This document shows, in pieces, positions 42,093 to 51,248 of a stretch of 64,000 bases of DNA. Origin of the DNA: an uncultured Acidovorax sp. (GTDB lineage Bacteria; Pseudomonadota; Gammaproteobacteria; Burkholderiales; Burkholderiaceae_C). Below the pieces are notes generated by a model, which saw only the letters and a program-made list of their open reading frames with translations, did no database searches and was not told the DNA's origin. The first letter of the stretch is position 1. Every line of letters starts with the position of its first letter. The translations under genes and the position numbers were made by a program. Where the stretch lies: NCBI GenBank assembly GCA_913774955.1, contig CAJYKV010000008.1, positions 62,001-126,000 of the forward strand, written 5' to 3'.

Positions 42093-44561
42093 TCACTGGG
42101 GAGGCAGGGGCTGGATGGTGACACCCGGACCCGGCGGCACGGTGGTTGTCCGTCCGGACTGCTTCAACTCGATGACCTGCAGCCCCTTCAAACGGTCGCG
42201 CAGCTCATCGCTGACCTCACGAATGTCGATGTCCGTGCGCACCACCTTCGGGGTGATGACCACCAGCAGCTCCGTCCGATTGCCCGTCTTGCCGTTGTTA
42301 CTGAAGAGGTTGCCGACGATGGGAAGTTCCTGTAGCAGGGGGATGCCGGCCTTGGAAGTGTTGTCGGTGTCGCGGATCAGGCCGCCGAGCACGATCGCTT
42401 CGCCCGAGCGGACCGCCACCTTGCTGGTGATCTGGCGCTGCTGGAACACGGGCTGCAGGGAGACGCTGCCCGAGTTGTCCGCCACGGCATCCGTCACGGC
42501 CTGGTCGATCTGCATGGTGACCAGGTTGCCGGCGTTCACCGAAGGCGTCACCGCCAGACTCACCCCCGTGTCGCGGTACTGGATCGTGTCGGACACGGAC
42601 GTGCCACCACTGACCGGCGTGGTCAACGAACCCGTCCTCACCGGCTGCTGGTTGCCCACGCTCATCATGGCGGTGTGGTTGTCCAGCACCATCAGCGAAG
42701 GACTGGAGATCACTTTCAGCAGCCGCTTGGTGGCCAGCGCGTTCAGGACCACCCGCACGCTTCCCAGCGAATTCGACAGCGCATAGGAGAAACCGGAAGA
42801 GGTAGGTGTCGGAATGGAGCTTCCGACGGGCGTGTTGACGGCACTGCCGTTGGCCAATAACTGGCCCGCACCATTCAGACCCGAAGGCCCGCTATTGCTG
42901 AAAGCCCACTGGAGGCCGTACTGGAGGGAATCGTCCAGGGTGACCTCCACGATCGATGCCTCGATCAGCACCTGCGTCGGGGGCAAGTCGAGCCGCTTCA
43001 AGGTGGCTTCGATCTTGCTGTATTCGGACTTCGTCCCCCAGACCAGGACCGAATTGTTCAGCTCGTCGGCCATCAGGCGGATCGTGCCGATGCTCGCACT
43101 GGTGGCCCCCTGGGTCTGCGTGCCCCGGTTGCCCTGCGTGGAAGAGCCGAAGCCGCCGCGGCTGCCGAGGCCGCCGGAGGAGCCGAAGCTGTTGCCGAAG
43201 CCCGAACTGCCGAAACCGGAGGAGCCGAACCCTGAGGACCCGAAGCCGGAGGAACCGAAACCGGAAGACCCGAAACCGCCTCCGCCGAACGCGTTGCCCT
43301 GTCCGAACGAATTGGACGACACGCCACCCAGCCCGGGCGCCACGCCGCTGTTCGCGACGGCGCCACCGCTGGTCTGTCCGCCGAAGATGCCGCTCAGCAC
43401 CCCGGCCAGGTGCTTGGCATTGCCGTTCTGCACGTGGTAGATGAAGAGTTGCGGCTCCGAGCCGTTGTCGCTGGGCTGGTCGAGTTTCTCGATCCAGCGG
43501 CGCGCTTCTTCGAGGTAGGCGGCCCGGGGCGTCACGACGAGGATGCTGTTGATCCGGTCGATGGGCATGATACGCAGCGCGCCGAACAGGGGGTTGCCCT
43601 CGCCCAGGGTCGCCGGCGCGGCATTCCCCTGATTGGCAGCCGCAGCCGCCGTGGCGGCAGCCGCAGCGCCGGCCGGAACACCCGATGGCGCCCCCGGCGC
43701 CGCGCCGCCTCCGCCGCTCACCAGCCTCAGTGCGGCCTCGACCTCCTTCACGGAAGCGTATTTGAGCGGAAAGACGCCCACCGACATGCCCTTGAGCAGG
43801 TCCACGTCGAAGGTGTTCACCAGGTCCATCCAGGCTTCCGCCTGCGTGCGGGTGCCGGACATGACGAGCAGGTTGCGGAGGTTGTCCACCCGGATGATCG
43901 CGTCGGGCGTCACCATGGGACGCAGGATGGCGGCCATCTCGCCCGCGCCGATGTACTGGAGCGGGATGATGACGGCGCCGTTGCCGGGCGGCAGGGGCTC
44001 GCCGCTGCGGAACTGGCGCAGCGTGCCGCCGATGGCGCGCAATGCGTCCGGGCGGCCGACGTGGTAGGTGCCGCGCGCATCGCGGATCATCGACAGGCCG
44101 TTGGCCTGGAGCGCGCTTTCCAGCAGGAACATGGCTTGGTCCGGAGGGATCGGGTTGCGCGTGGACAGCGTCACCGTGCCGTTCAGGGGCGGATGCAGGA
44201 CGTAGTTCGCCTTGGCGATGTCGCCCAGTACGGTGCGCACCACTTCCGCGACCGGCGCTTCTTCGAAGCTGAAGGTCATGGCGGGGCCGGTGATGGCGGG
44301 GACGGCCGCCGGAGCGGCGATCACGCGGTCGTCGCCGCGCAGGATGCGGGGCTGGACGACCCTCTCTTCGGTCGATGCACCCACCGCGGGCGCGGCGGCC
44401 GGCGCATTGCTGGCCGCGCCAGTGCCGACTGCGGCCGGGCCGCCAGCCGATTCGGTGATCACATTGGTGGCGGGCGCGCCGCCGAATGTCGAGGTCTGTG
44501 CGCTCGCCAGCTGGCAGACGGCCACGGCTATGGAGGTGAGTGCGTATCGGTAGGAAATCAT
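42093..44561 (-). CDS. gspD: Type II secretion secretin GspD
   Basis: An 822-residue outer-membrane secretin, longer than the usual 650-750. After a signal peptide ending near ASAQ comes a TSTFGGAP segment and an Ala-rich linker. The N0/STN-like domain follows (FSFEEAPVAEVVRTVLGDIA), then N1-N3 repeats and the C-terminal beta-barrel with VPLLQELPIVGNLF-type secretin motif. A GFGSS repeat region interrupts the periplasmic part. It forms the multimeric exit pore and receives substrates from the pseudopilus. Confidence 0.92.
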   Translation of the reverse strand: MISYRYALTSIAVAVCQLASAQTSTFGGAPATNVITESAGGPAAVGTGAASNAPAAAPAVGASTEERVVQPRILRGDDRVIAAPAAVPAITGPAMTFSFEEAPVAEVVRTVLGDIAKANYVLHPPLNGTVTLSTRNPIPPDQAMFLLESALQANGLSMIRDARGTYHVGRPDALRAIGGTLRQFRSGEPLPPGNGAVIIPLQYIGAGEMAAILRPMVTPDAIIRVDNLRNLLVMSGTRTQAEAWMDLVNTFDVDLLKGMSVGVFPLKYASVKEVEAALRLVSGGGGAAPGAPSGVPAGAAAAATAAAAANQGNAAPATLGEGNPLFGALRIMPIDRINSILVVTPRAAYLEEARRWIEKLDQPSDNGSEPQLFIYHVQNGNAKHLAGVLSGIFGGQTSGGAVANSGVAPGLGGVSSNSFGQGNAFGGGGFGSSGFGSSGFGSSGFGSSGFGSSGFGNSFGSSGGLGSRGGFGSSTQGNRGTQTQGATSASIGTIRLMADELNNSVLVWGTKSEYSKIEATLKRLDLPPTQVLIEASIVEVTLDDSLQYGLQWAFSNSGPSGLNGAGQLLANGSAVNTPVGSSIPTPTSSGFSYALSNSLGSVRVVLNALATKRLLKVISSPSLMVLDNHTAMMSVGNQQPVRTGSLTTPVSGGTSVSDTIQYRDTGVSLAVTPSVNAGNLVTMQIDQAVTDAVADNSGSVSLQPVFQQRQITSKVAVRSGEAIVLGGLIRDTDNTSKAGIPLLQELPIVGNLFSNNGKTGNRTELLVVITPKVVRTDIDIREVSDELRDRLKGLQVIELKQSGRTTTVPPGPGVTIQPLPPQ
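43171..43290 (-). repeat. GFGSS tandem repeats within gspD
   Basis: About six 15-bp units encode consecutive GFGSS peptides, followed by related Gly/Ser-rich sequence. Third-codon positions vary between units, so this is an old or selected array rather than a recent exact expansion. Confidence 0.8.
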
Positions 44562-44604
44562 GACTACGTGCCCGGAAAGGGAAAAGCGCCTGCGCGCTTG
44601 GAAT

Positions 44605-45222
44605 TCAAGGAGGCGTACCACCGAAGGTGGCCCGGAGCTGGGAAGGCCGTGGCGCCGCCGGAGCGGCCGCAGGCTGCTGTGCCGACGACGGACCGCCCGG
44701 AGGCGCAGCCGCGGGACGCGGGGCGCCGGAATAGACGGTGACTGCGGCGCGGGGCAGCAGCAGCGTGCGCGTCTCGCCCCCGCGGGTGAAGGAAACGACG
44801 CGGTCCTGAATGGAATTCAACACCCAGCCGTCGACGTTGTCGTTCATCCGCAGGCGCCGCTGCTTGCCGGCGATGAGCATGATGATGCCGCCCTGCCCTC
44901 CGCCCGCATAGACACCCGATATGGTGGCCGTGGAGAGGTTGTCCGGCGGCGGCGCGCTGGCAGGCGGCGGGGGGGGCGGGGGCGGAGGACGACGCGTCGT
45001 AGAGAAGACCGGCCGGTCCAGCATGGCGACGAACCTTTGGGTGTCCGCAGAGCCGACGGCGGGCAGCGCCGGCAGCAAGCCATCGATGTCGGACCTGCGG
45101 GGCTCTGGCGGCTGCCAGTGGACGTTGCGCACGGTGCCGTCCGTGGCGATCCACATCCACAGCAACACCAGCGCCAGCGCGACGTTCACGCCAAGAAGTA
45201 TGCGCAGTGCGTACCGCTTCAT
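44605..45222 (-). CDS. gspC: GspC-like type II secretion inner-membrane protein
   Basis: A 205-residue protein with one N-terminal membrane helix (about 7-26) and a periplasmic HR-like domain (DRPVFSTTRRP, then LSTATISGVYAGGG to RLRMNDNVDGWVLNSI). A run of nine prolines separates these parts. GspC links the inner-membrane platform to the secretin. It lacks the PDZ or coiled-coil end of classical GspC and instead ends in LRATFGGTPP. Some genomes call this gene gspN. It overlaps gspM by four bases. Confidence 0.78.
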   Translation of the reverse strand: MKRYALRILLGVNVALALVLLWMWIATDGTVRNVHWQPPEPRRSDIDGLLPALPAVGSADTQRFVAMLDRPVFSTTRRPPPPPPPPPASAPPPDNLSTATISGVYAGGGQGGIIMLIAGKQRRLRMNDNVDGWVLNSIQDRVVSFTRGGETRTLLLPRAAVTVYSGAPRPAAAPPGGPSSAQQPAAAPAAPRPSQLRATFGGTPP

Positions 45223-45779
45223 GACCGCTCCCGCAAAACGCTCAGGCCGAAGGAGACGGACAAACGGGGGGCGCCCTTGAACTCCAGGTTGCCGAAAGCC
45301 CCGGTCGCCTGGATGTCCAGATCGTCCACGAGCAGCAGCGGCATCTGGCTGCCCAGCACGGCCAGCGCGCTCTGTACCGCCAGCATGTCGCCCTCAGCGC
45401 GGACGTTCAATGGAATGCGGTCGAACCCCTTGTCCTCTTTCGCGGGCAGCACCTGGCTGCTGCTGACCTGCAGCCCCGCGGCACCCAGGATGTCACGAAC
45501 CTTCTGCTGCGCGGCGTTACCGGTCTGGCTGGCGTCCTGGCCTGCGGGATAGATGTACTGGGACCGGGCCTCGCCGGCACGCGCAAGAGCGGCGGCAATA
45601 TCGTCCTTCTGGGCCTCCAGCCCCAGCAGGCGGGCATAGCGCGGCTCCAGCTCCGCGAGGCGGGCTTCGGCTTTCATGTGGCGCTGGGCAACGTACCAGC
45701 CCGCCAGGGCGAGCGGCACCATGGCCAGGAGCAGTGTGGCTGCGAGTATCAGCCGCTCGCGTGAAGACATGCGTTCCAT
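45219..45779 (-). CDS. gspM: Type II secretion protein GspM (GspMb/PilO-like)
   Basis: A 186-residue protein with one N-terminal transmembrane helix (about 11-30), a short coiled coil and a ferredoxin-like PilO/GspMb domain. It is part of the inner-membrane assembly platform with GspL, GspC, GspE and GspF. Gene order (between gspL and gspC) supports the call. Start ATG 45779 or ATG 45770. Confidence 0.85.
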   Translation of the reverse strand: MERMSSRERLILAATLLLAMVPLALAGWYVAQRHMKAEARLAELEPRYARLLGLEAQKDDIAAALARAGEARSQYIYPAGQDASQTGNAAQQKVRDILGAAGLQVSSSQVLPAKEDKGFDRIPLNVRAEGDMLAVQSALAVLGSQMPLLLVDDLDIQATGAFGNLEFKGAPRLSVSFGLSVLRERS

Positions 45780-45782
45780 GGT

Positions 45783-47078
45783 CTATCGCGCCCCCGGTGC
45801 GGAAGTGGAAGCGCCGCCGGAAGGAGGCACTGCCGGCCTGGTAGGCGCACCACCGAACGTGGCGCCTCCCCCGAACGTGGCTTTGGGGGGCGAGGCAGCA
45901 GCCGCGGAAGCTGTGGAAGGAACCGCGGTTGCCGGGCCGGTGGCGGCAGGCGCTGCGGGCACGGGGTTGCCCACAGCGGGAGCGGAGGCGCTGGAAGCGG
46001 TTGCGGGGAGAGAGGCTGCAGGAGCAGCGGCGGGCGTGGTCACCGGCGCACCATAGACATGGGGGTCGAGCATGAATTCAATGGAAAAGGACTCCTTGCC
46101 CGTATTGCCCATGCGTGTCGCGGCGGACGGCGCGCGGACTTCCTTGAAGCCCGCTTCGTTGCCCAGCAGCTGCATCAGGGCGGAGGCATTGTTCGTCATA
46201 CCCGCGATCGTGACCTTCGCACCCTGCAGACGGAAGCTCTGCAGGTACGTGTCGTCCGGCAGCAATTGCGTCAGCCGGTCCAGCACCTTGAGCGGTTCGA
46301 TACGGTTCGACACCAGTTCGGACAGCTGCGTCAGCTTGTCCGCAGACTGCATGAGCAATTCCCGCTGGCGCACGACGGGGGCCGTGCGCAACGCCGCCTC
46401 GCCATATGCCTGCATGGCCTCCAGAACGCGTGCCCGCAACTGCAGGCTGGGAGTCACCGCCAGGGCGACCAGGAAAACAGCGATGAGACCCATCAGCGCG
46501 TAGCCCGTGCGGCGCCAGCGCGTCGCATGGGCCTGGCGCAGGCCCTCGCCGTATCCTTCCAGGACGACGGGCATGCCGTCGCCCGTGCGCACCCACACCT
46601 CCGGCTCGACACCTGCCAGGGCGTCGGCGCGCGTCGCAAGGTATTGCGCAACCTGCCGGCGCGACGACAGCACCAGATCCACCCGCGCACTGCCATTGGC
46701 GTGCCAGTGCGGGCGATGCCCCCAGGCCAGGTCGTCCGCCGGAAACGGGCTCACCGAACGCGCTTCGAGCGCGGCAGCATTGGCGACGTCGGCGGCGCCC
46801 ATGGGCGGAAGCGGCATGGACCGCCGCAGCACGAGGTCTTCGGGCAGCTCCACCGCGGCGAACGGCGGCGCGGCCTTGCCGGCGAGGTCGGTTTCGCGGC
46901 CGTCTCCCAGCCAGAGGCTCTGCCGTCCGTCCGGATGGAGCACGCGCATCGGCGCTGCCGGGGTCAGCCATGCGAAGATGGGCCAGTCGTGCATGCGCAG
47001 CCATGGCTGGCGGATTTCATGCCAGAGCACGCGCAGGTCGACGCCCAGGAAACGGGCTTCGGAAGAAAGAGAGGGCAT
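45783..47078 (-). CDS. gspL: Type II secretion protein GspL (PilM/PilN-like)
   Basis: A 431-residue bitopic protein. Residues 1-185 resemble the actin-like cytoplasmic domain of GspL/PilM. One helix is at about 188-210. A PilN-like periplasmic domain follows (LLPDDTYLQSFRLQGAKVTIAG). The last 90 residues are an unusual Ala/Pro/Ser-rich tail containing ATFGGG and TFGGAP. It recruits the ATPase GspE to the membrane platform. It starts six bases after gspK ends. Confidence 0.88.
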   Translation of the reverse strand: MPSLSSEARFLGVDLRVLWHEIRQPWLRMHDWPIFAWLTPAAPMRVLHPDGRQSLWLGDGRETDLAGKAAPPFAAVELPEDLVLRRSMPLPPMGAADVANAAALEARSVSPFPADDLAWGHRPHWHANGSARVDLVLSSRRQVAQYLATRADALAGVEPEVWVRTGDGMPVVLEGYGEGLRQAHATRWRRTGYALMGLIAVFLVALAVTPSLQLRARVLEAMQAYGEAALRTAPVVRQRELLMQSADKLTQLSELVSNRIEPLKVLDRLTQLLPDDTYLQSFRLQGAKVTIAGMTNNASALMQLLGNEAGFKEVRAPSAATRMGNTGKESFSIEFMLDPHVYGAPVTTPAAAPAASLPATASSASAPAVGNPVPAAPAATGPATAVPSTASAAAASPPKATFGGGATFGGAPTRPAVPPSGGASTSAPGAR

Positions 47079-47084
47079 CGCTTT

Positions 47085-47951
47085 TCAGGGATTGCGGACC
47101 ACCGGCTCCACGCTGGATCCGGTCCGGAAGGAATACCACGGCGCTCCGTCGCGCGAGCGCGATGTCAAATCGACGCTGCGCGATACGCGCATCCAGATGC
47201 CGTCCGCCATGGGCACGCGGGCCTCCATGCGGATGCGCCGTACCGCGGAGCTGTCGAGAAACGCCCCGTCGAGCGCGGTCATATCCACACCGGGTTCGCC
47301 CGCATCGCGCTTGGCAGCGATGGCCGATGCGGCCGCAGCGTTTCCACCCGCCAGTATCGTCAGCACTTCGACAGGAGCTGCCAGGGGATTCACCAGCCCC
47401 CGGCCCCGCAGGTCGGCCGTGACGAAGGGGAAAAGTCTAGCATAGAGGTCGTAACCGATACCCGGCACCTTGAGCAGGTCCTCCTCGGCCTCGAAGCGCT
47501 CCTGCAGGCCGGTGGGCCCCCGCTGCTCGCGCATCTGCACGGTGGCCTGCGCCAGCGCTTCCGCCTGGGCCGCCGGCAGCCCGCCCGCCACCGCATAGGC
47601 TTTCGCGAGCAGCGGCACCGGAGCGCTGTTGATGTCGATGAGGCCGTTCAGCGGCATGGCCCGGACCTGCATGACGACACCCCGGTACTGGATTTCGGAT
47701 TGCAGCATGCGGTTGATGGGCGTGTTGTTGGCGACGATGGTCTGCAGCGCCACCTGGATGGCGGCGTCGCCCAGGGCCTGCGCCTGGACGTCCTGCCGGG
47801 CGAGCGCCATCATGCGAGCTTCTTCCCGGATGGTGCGGGTAACTCCGGTAACGATGATGGCGAGGGACGCCACGATCCAGAGGACGGCGATCAGGACCAT
47901 GCCGCGCGCGGGCCGGCCGGCACGGGAGTGCTGTGCGCGGGCGGATCTCAT
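47085..47951 (-). CDS. gspK: Type II secretion minor pseudopilin GspK
   Basis: A 288-residue protein with a prepilin-like N-terminus in which RGMVLIAVLWIVASLA gives the cleavage site and hydrophobic helix. The large GspK periplasmic domain with a helix-hairpin-helix-like segment (VPLLAKAYAVAGGL) follows. GspK caps the pseudopilus tip with GspI and GspJ. It lacks the Glu+5 of major pseudopilins, which is a family feature. It overlaps gspJ by four bases. Confidence 0.88.
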   Translation of the reverse strand: MRSARAQHSRAGRPARGMVLIAVLWIVASLAIIVTGVTRTIREEARMMALARQDVQAQALGDAAIQVALQTIVANNTPINRMLQSEIQYRGVVMQVRAMPLNGLIDINSAPVPLLAKAYAVAGGLPAAQAEALAQATVQMREQRGPTGLQERFEAEEDLLKVPGIGYDLYARLFPFVTADLRGRGLVNPLAAPVEVLTILAGGNAAAASAIAAKRDAGEPGVDMTALDGAFLDSSAVRRIRMEARVPMADGIWMRVSRSVDLTSRSRDGAPWYSFRTGSSVEPVVRNP

Positions 47952-48619
47952 TGGCTGCCTCCGAACACCGCGCCGCCCATGGACGAGTCGCTGCCCGGCA
48001 AGGTGCGCATCGCCACGACGATGTCGGGCCACACGTCCGTGGCGCTGCGGATCTGGAAGGAGACACGCTGCGGCAGCCGGTCGTTCAGCGTCCAGGGCGC
48101 ACCCCACTGCGGAGGCTCCGGGAGGGCATCCTCGAAACGGATCTCGAAGCCGGTGACGGCAGGCACGAGCACGTAGCTCTCCGCCCTGCTCCAGTCCGGA
48201 GAACCCCCATCCTGCGTGAAGGGCAGATAGCGCAGCACCAGGGCCTGCCCGCCGGCCGCGTCTTCCAGGCCGAGATGGAACAGGTAGCGGCCGCCCGCGC
48301 CATAGCGCGCCGGCATCACGCCGAGCCACACCATTTCCTGGGGCCGGCCCAGGAAGTAATACGGGCTCTCGTCGATCGCGATCGTGCCCAGGCGCTTGCG
48401 CAGGGAGACGCGGCCCAGCACCGAGCGCAGGAAGTTGTCCGCCACGCGCAGATCGTCCACCTTCCGCAGCCGGGCGTCCACGCGCTCTTCGGTCTGCGCG
48501 GTGGTGCGCAGGGCGGAGCCCATGGCCAGCATGACGAGCGACAGCAGCGAGATCACGACCAGCAGCTCCACCAGGGTGAAGCCTGCCGCGGCGGGCCGGG
48601 CACGGAATGCGAGTGCCAT
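47948..48619 (-). CDS. gspJ: Type II secretion minor pseudopilin GspJ
   Basis: A 223-residue prepilin. The type IV prepilin motif GFTLVELLVV starts at about residue 13, followed by a hydrophobic helix and a large beta domain. It belongs to the pseudopilus tip complex with GspI and GspK. Its ATG overlaps the gspI stop. Confidence 0.88.
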   Translation of the reverse strand: MALAFRARPAAAGFTLVELLVVISLLSLVMLAMGSALRTTAQTEERVDARLRKVDDLRVADNFLRSVLGRVSLRKRLGTIAIDESPYYFLGRPQEMVWLGVMPARYGAGGRYLFHLGLEDAAGGQALVLRYLPFTQDGGSPDWSRAESYVLVPAVTGFEIRFEDALPEPPQWGAPWTLNDRLPQRVSFQIRSATDVWPDIVVAMRTLPGSDSSMGGAVFGGSQ

Positions 48620-49026
48620 CAGTTGCGCCCCGGTTCCGGCGGCCTGCGCTGGGGGCGCAGGGTGCTGACTTCGAAACTGCGGGTGCGCGTTCCGTCGGAC
48701 CAGGTGATCAGGATGCTGACCTCGTGCAGTTGCGGAATGTTCGGCCCCTTCACGTCGGTGGCGAAGGGCGCGCTGGCGATCTGCCATTGGTAGCCGCCGG
48801 ACTCGCCCGACTGGTTCCAGCCCTGTTCGGGCACGGTGTCGCGCAGGGATAGAAGGGACTGGGCCAGCACGACGGCGCGCTGGTAGCGGTCCACGTCGGC
48901 CACGCTGCGGGCGGAGCCGCCCATGGCGCGGTAGAGCATGCCCAGCGACAGCGCCATGATGGCGAACGCCACCAGCAGCTCCAGCAGGGTGAGGCCCCGC
49001 TGGCCACGTGGCCTGCGCGGGCTCAT
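48619..49026 (-). CDS. gspI: Type II secretion minor pseudopilin GspI
   Basis: A 135-residue prepilin with the motif RGLTLLELLVAFAIMALS, in which Leu replaces Phe at position +1. GspI starts tip assembly of the pseudopilus. Short length and position between gspH and gspJ fit the family. The start overlaps gspH by four bases. Confidence 0.86.
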   Translation of the reverse strand: MSPRRPRGQRGLTLLELLVAFAIMALSLGMLYRAMGGSARSVADVDRYQRAVVLAQSLLSLRDTVPEQGWNQSGESGGYQWQIASAPFATDVKGPNIPQLHEVSILITWSDGTRTRSFEVSTLRPQRRPPEPGRN

Positions 49027-49469
49027 CGGGTCAGCGCCTCTTGCGTCACCCGGCCGGAGAGCCAATCCACCCGCAGCCGGGTGCCCACGCCGGGCGCGCG
49101 CAGGATCTCGATGCTGCCGCCCGTGGCGCCGCCACTGGGCAGGAAGCGGATGGAGGCGCGGCTTTGCGGGTCGATCTCCGTGCTCGCGACGATGGCGCGC
49201 AGTTCCAGCGGCGGGGGCAGCGGTTTCATGGCCGCGCCCACGCCGTAGGCGCGGTTGCGCAGGTCCACCGAGAAGCGGACCTCGCGCCCCTCGGCCATTG
49301 CCGTGAAGCGGGCGGAGCGCATCTGGCTGGAGATGGTGCGGACGGCGTCGCGGTAGGCCGCGGCTTCGCGCAGGCGCTCGAAGGCGATGGGCGCGAGGCC
49401 CACCACGAGCGCCATGATGGCGAAGACGACCAGCAATTCAACCAGCGTGAAGCCGCGCTCGCGCCGCAT
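49023..49469 (-). CDS. gspH: Type II secretion minor pseudopilin GspH
   Basis: A 148-residue prepilin with a very short leader (RRER) before GFTLVELLVVFAIMALVVG, cleaved by the prepilin peptidase. The C-terminal GspH domain is beta-rich. It connects the tip complex to the GspG rod. No prepilin peptidase gene is in the window. Confidence 0.88.
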   Translation of the reverse strand: MRRERGFTLVELLVVFAIMALVVGLAPIAFERLREAAAYRDAVRTISSQMRSARFTAMAEGREVRFSVDLRNRAYGVGAAMKPLPPPLELRAIVASTEIDPQSRASIRFLPSGGATGGSIEILRAPGVGTRLRVDWLSGRVTQEALTR

Positions 49470-49495
49470 GGCAGAACCGCAGGAGACCGGAAGGA

Positions 49496-49912
49496 TCAGG
49501 GCTTGTTGCGGATGTCCGCAGCCTCGCCCTCGCCGCCGGGCGCGCCGTCGGAGCCCAGGGAGAGGATCTCGATGCCGCCGTTCGGGCCTGGGCTGGTGTA
49601 GCGGTAGGGGTGGCCCCAGGGGTCGGACGGCACGCCGCCCTTGAGGTAGGGACCGGCCCAGCCGTTCACGGAGCCGGGACGCTTGACCAGCGCCTCCAGG
49701 CCTTCTTCGGTGGTGGGATAGCGGCCCACGTCGAGCTTGAAGAGTTCGAGGGATTTGTCCAGGTCGGCGATCTGCACGCCGGCCGTCTTGGCCTTGGCGC
49801 CGCCGAGCTGGCCCAGCACGCGGGGGCCGACCAGGCCGGCCAGCAGCGTCAGGATGGCCAGGACGACCAGCAGTTCGATCAGCGTGAAACCGCGGGAGGA
49901 TTTGCGTTGCAT
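49496..49912 (-). CDS. gspG: Type II secretion major pseudopilin GspG
   Basis: A 138-residue protein with leader MQRKSSRG and the motif FTLIELLVVLAIL. The domain includes GRYPTTEEGLEALV and DPWGHPYRY, where GspG binds Ca2+ near its C-terminus (SLGSDGAPGGEG). It polymerises to form the pseudopilus rod that pushes substrates through GspD. ATG 49912 gives the normal short leader; ATG 49951 would lengthen it. Confidence 0.93.
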   Translation of the reverse strand: MQRKSSRGFTLIELLVVLAILTLLAGLVGPRVLGQLGGAKAKTAGVQIADLDKSLELFKLDVGRYPTTEEGLEALVKRPGSVNGWAGPYLKGGVPSDPWGHPYRYTSPGPNGGIEILSLGSDGAPGGEGEAADIRNKP

Positions 49913-49979
49913 GGACGTGCCGCAAGAACGGCGGGCAGGAAGGTGCGCCATGGAAGAGGGTTCCTTGGACAAACGAAAA

Positions 49980-51248
49980 TTATACGGCGAGGTCATTGAT
50001 GGACAGGATCCCGAGGAGGATGGAGACGATGATGGCGGCGATCAGCACGCCCAGCACGAGGATGAGCACGGGCTCGACCAGCGTGAGCAGGCGTTTGATA
50101 CCGGTTTCCACCTCCCGGTTCAATATGTTGGACAACTCCAGCATCATCTGGCCGATGCGCCCGGTTTCCTCGCCCACCCGGATCAGGTTGACCGCGATGG
50201 GCTCGAAGATGCCGGTGGCCGTGATGGCCTGGACCACCTTGCCGCCCTCCTTCACGATGGGCGCCACCTTGGAGAGCGCCTGCTGGAGCACGGCGTTGTT
50301 CACCGTCTCGGTGGCGATGTGCAGGGCCGTGAGCATCGGCACCCCGTTGCCGAGCAGCGTTCCCAGCGAGCGCGAGAACAGCGTCAGCTGGTACTTGAGG
50401 GCCAGCTGCCCCATGAGCGGCATCTTCAGCAGCCGCGACTGCCACCAGAGGCGCCCGGCCGGGGACCGGGCCCAGCGGCGCACGAGCAGTCCCAGCCCCA
50501 GCACCACGATGCCGATGAAGAGGCCGTAGCGCGTGAACGCGTGGCCCAGGCCCATCACCAGTTGCGTGGGCAGGGGCAGCGCGTCGCCCATGTCGGTGAA
50601 GAGCTTCTCGAACTGCGGCACCACGAAGCCGAGCATGGCGATCAGCGACAGCACCGCCACGCCCAGCAGGATCGCCGGGTAGATGGTGGCCGAGATGACG
50701 CTGTCGCGCAGGGCCCGCTGGCGCTCCATGTGGGCGACCAGGCGCTCGAGCACGGCGGACATCTGGCCGCTCGCCTCGCCGGAGCGGATCATGTTGATGT
50801 AGAAATCGCCGAACAGCTCGCGGTGCTGCGCGAGCGCCCGGCTGAGCGGCGTGCCGCCCTTCACGGCGTCGAGCACGCCCTGCAGCAGCGTGGCCATGCT
50901 GGGCTTGTGGCTCATGTCGATCAGCACCCGCAGGGCGTTGTCGAGCGCCAGGCCGGCGCGCAGCATGATGGAGAGTTCCGTGGTGAGCGCGAGCACGTCC
51001 GCCTGCTTGACCGGGCCCTTGCTGCCGCGCCCGCGGGGCGCGGGAACCACCCCGGCCGCGGCGCCTTTGCCCGCGCCGCGCGTGGGGGCCGCGGCGACTG
51101 GGGGCGCTCCCGCGGCATCGCTGATGCCCAGAGGCGTGAGGCCCTGCTCGCGCAATTGCTTGAGCACCTGCGCCTCGCTCGGCGCGGCCTGCCGGCCTTC
51201 GACGACCTTGCCGGATGCGGCGACGGCGCGCCAGGCGTAATCAGGCAT
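49980..51248 (-). CDS. gspF: Type II secretion platform protein GspF
   Basis: A 422-residue polytopic membrane protein with the two T2SSF helical-bundle domains and three transmembrane helices. The N-terminus includes a poly-Ala/Pro insert (about residues 42-75). It rotates or bends with the GspE ATPase to insert pseudopilins. It overlaps the end of gspE by eight bases. Confidence 0.93.
   Translation of the reverse strand: MPDYAWRAVAASGKVVEGRQAAPSEAQVLKQLREQGLTPLGISDAAGAPPVAAAPTRGAGKGAAAGVVPAPRGRGSKGPVKQADVLALTTELSIMLRAGLALDNALRVLIDMSHKPSMATLLQGVLDAVKGGTPLSRALAQHRELFGDFYINMIRSGEASGQMSAVLERLVAHMERQRALRDSVISATIYPAILLGVAVLSLIAMLGFVVPQFEKLFTDMGDALPLPTQLVMGLGHAFTRYGLFIGIVVLGLGLLVRRWARSPAGRLWWQSRLLKMPLMGQLALKYQLTLFSRSLGTLLGNGVPMLTALHIATETVNNAVLQQALSKVAPIVKEGGKVVQAITATGIFEPIAVNLIRVGEETGRIGQMMLELSNILNREVETGIKRLLTLVEPVLILVLGVLIAAIIVSILLGILSINDLAV

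Noticed and set aside
43171-43290. Repeat array considered as a CRISPR
   Set aside because: The 15-bp units have no spacers and encode in-frame GFGSS peptides in gspD.
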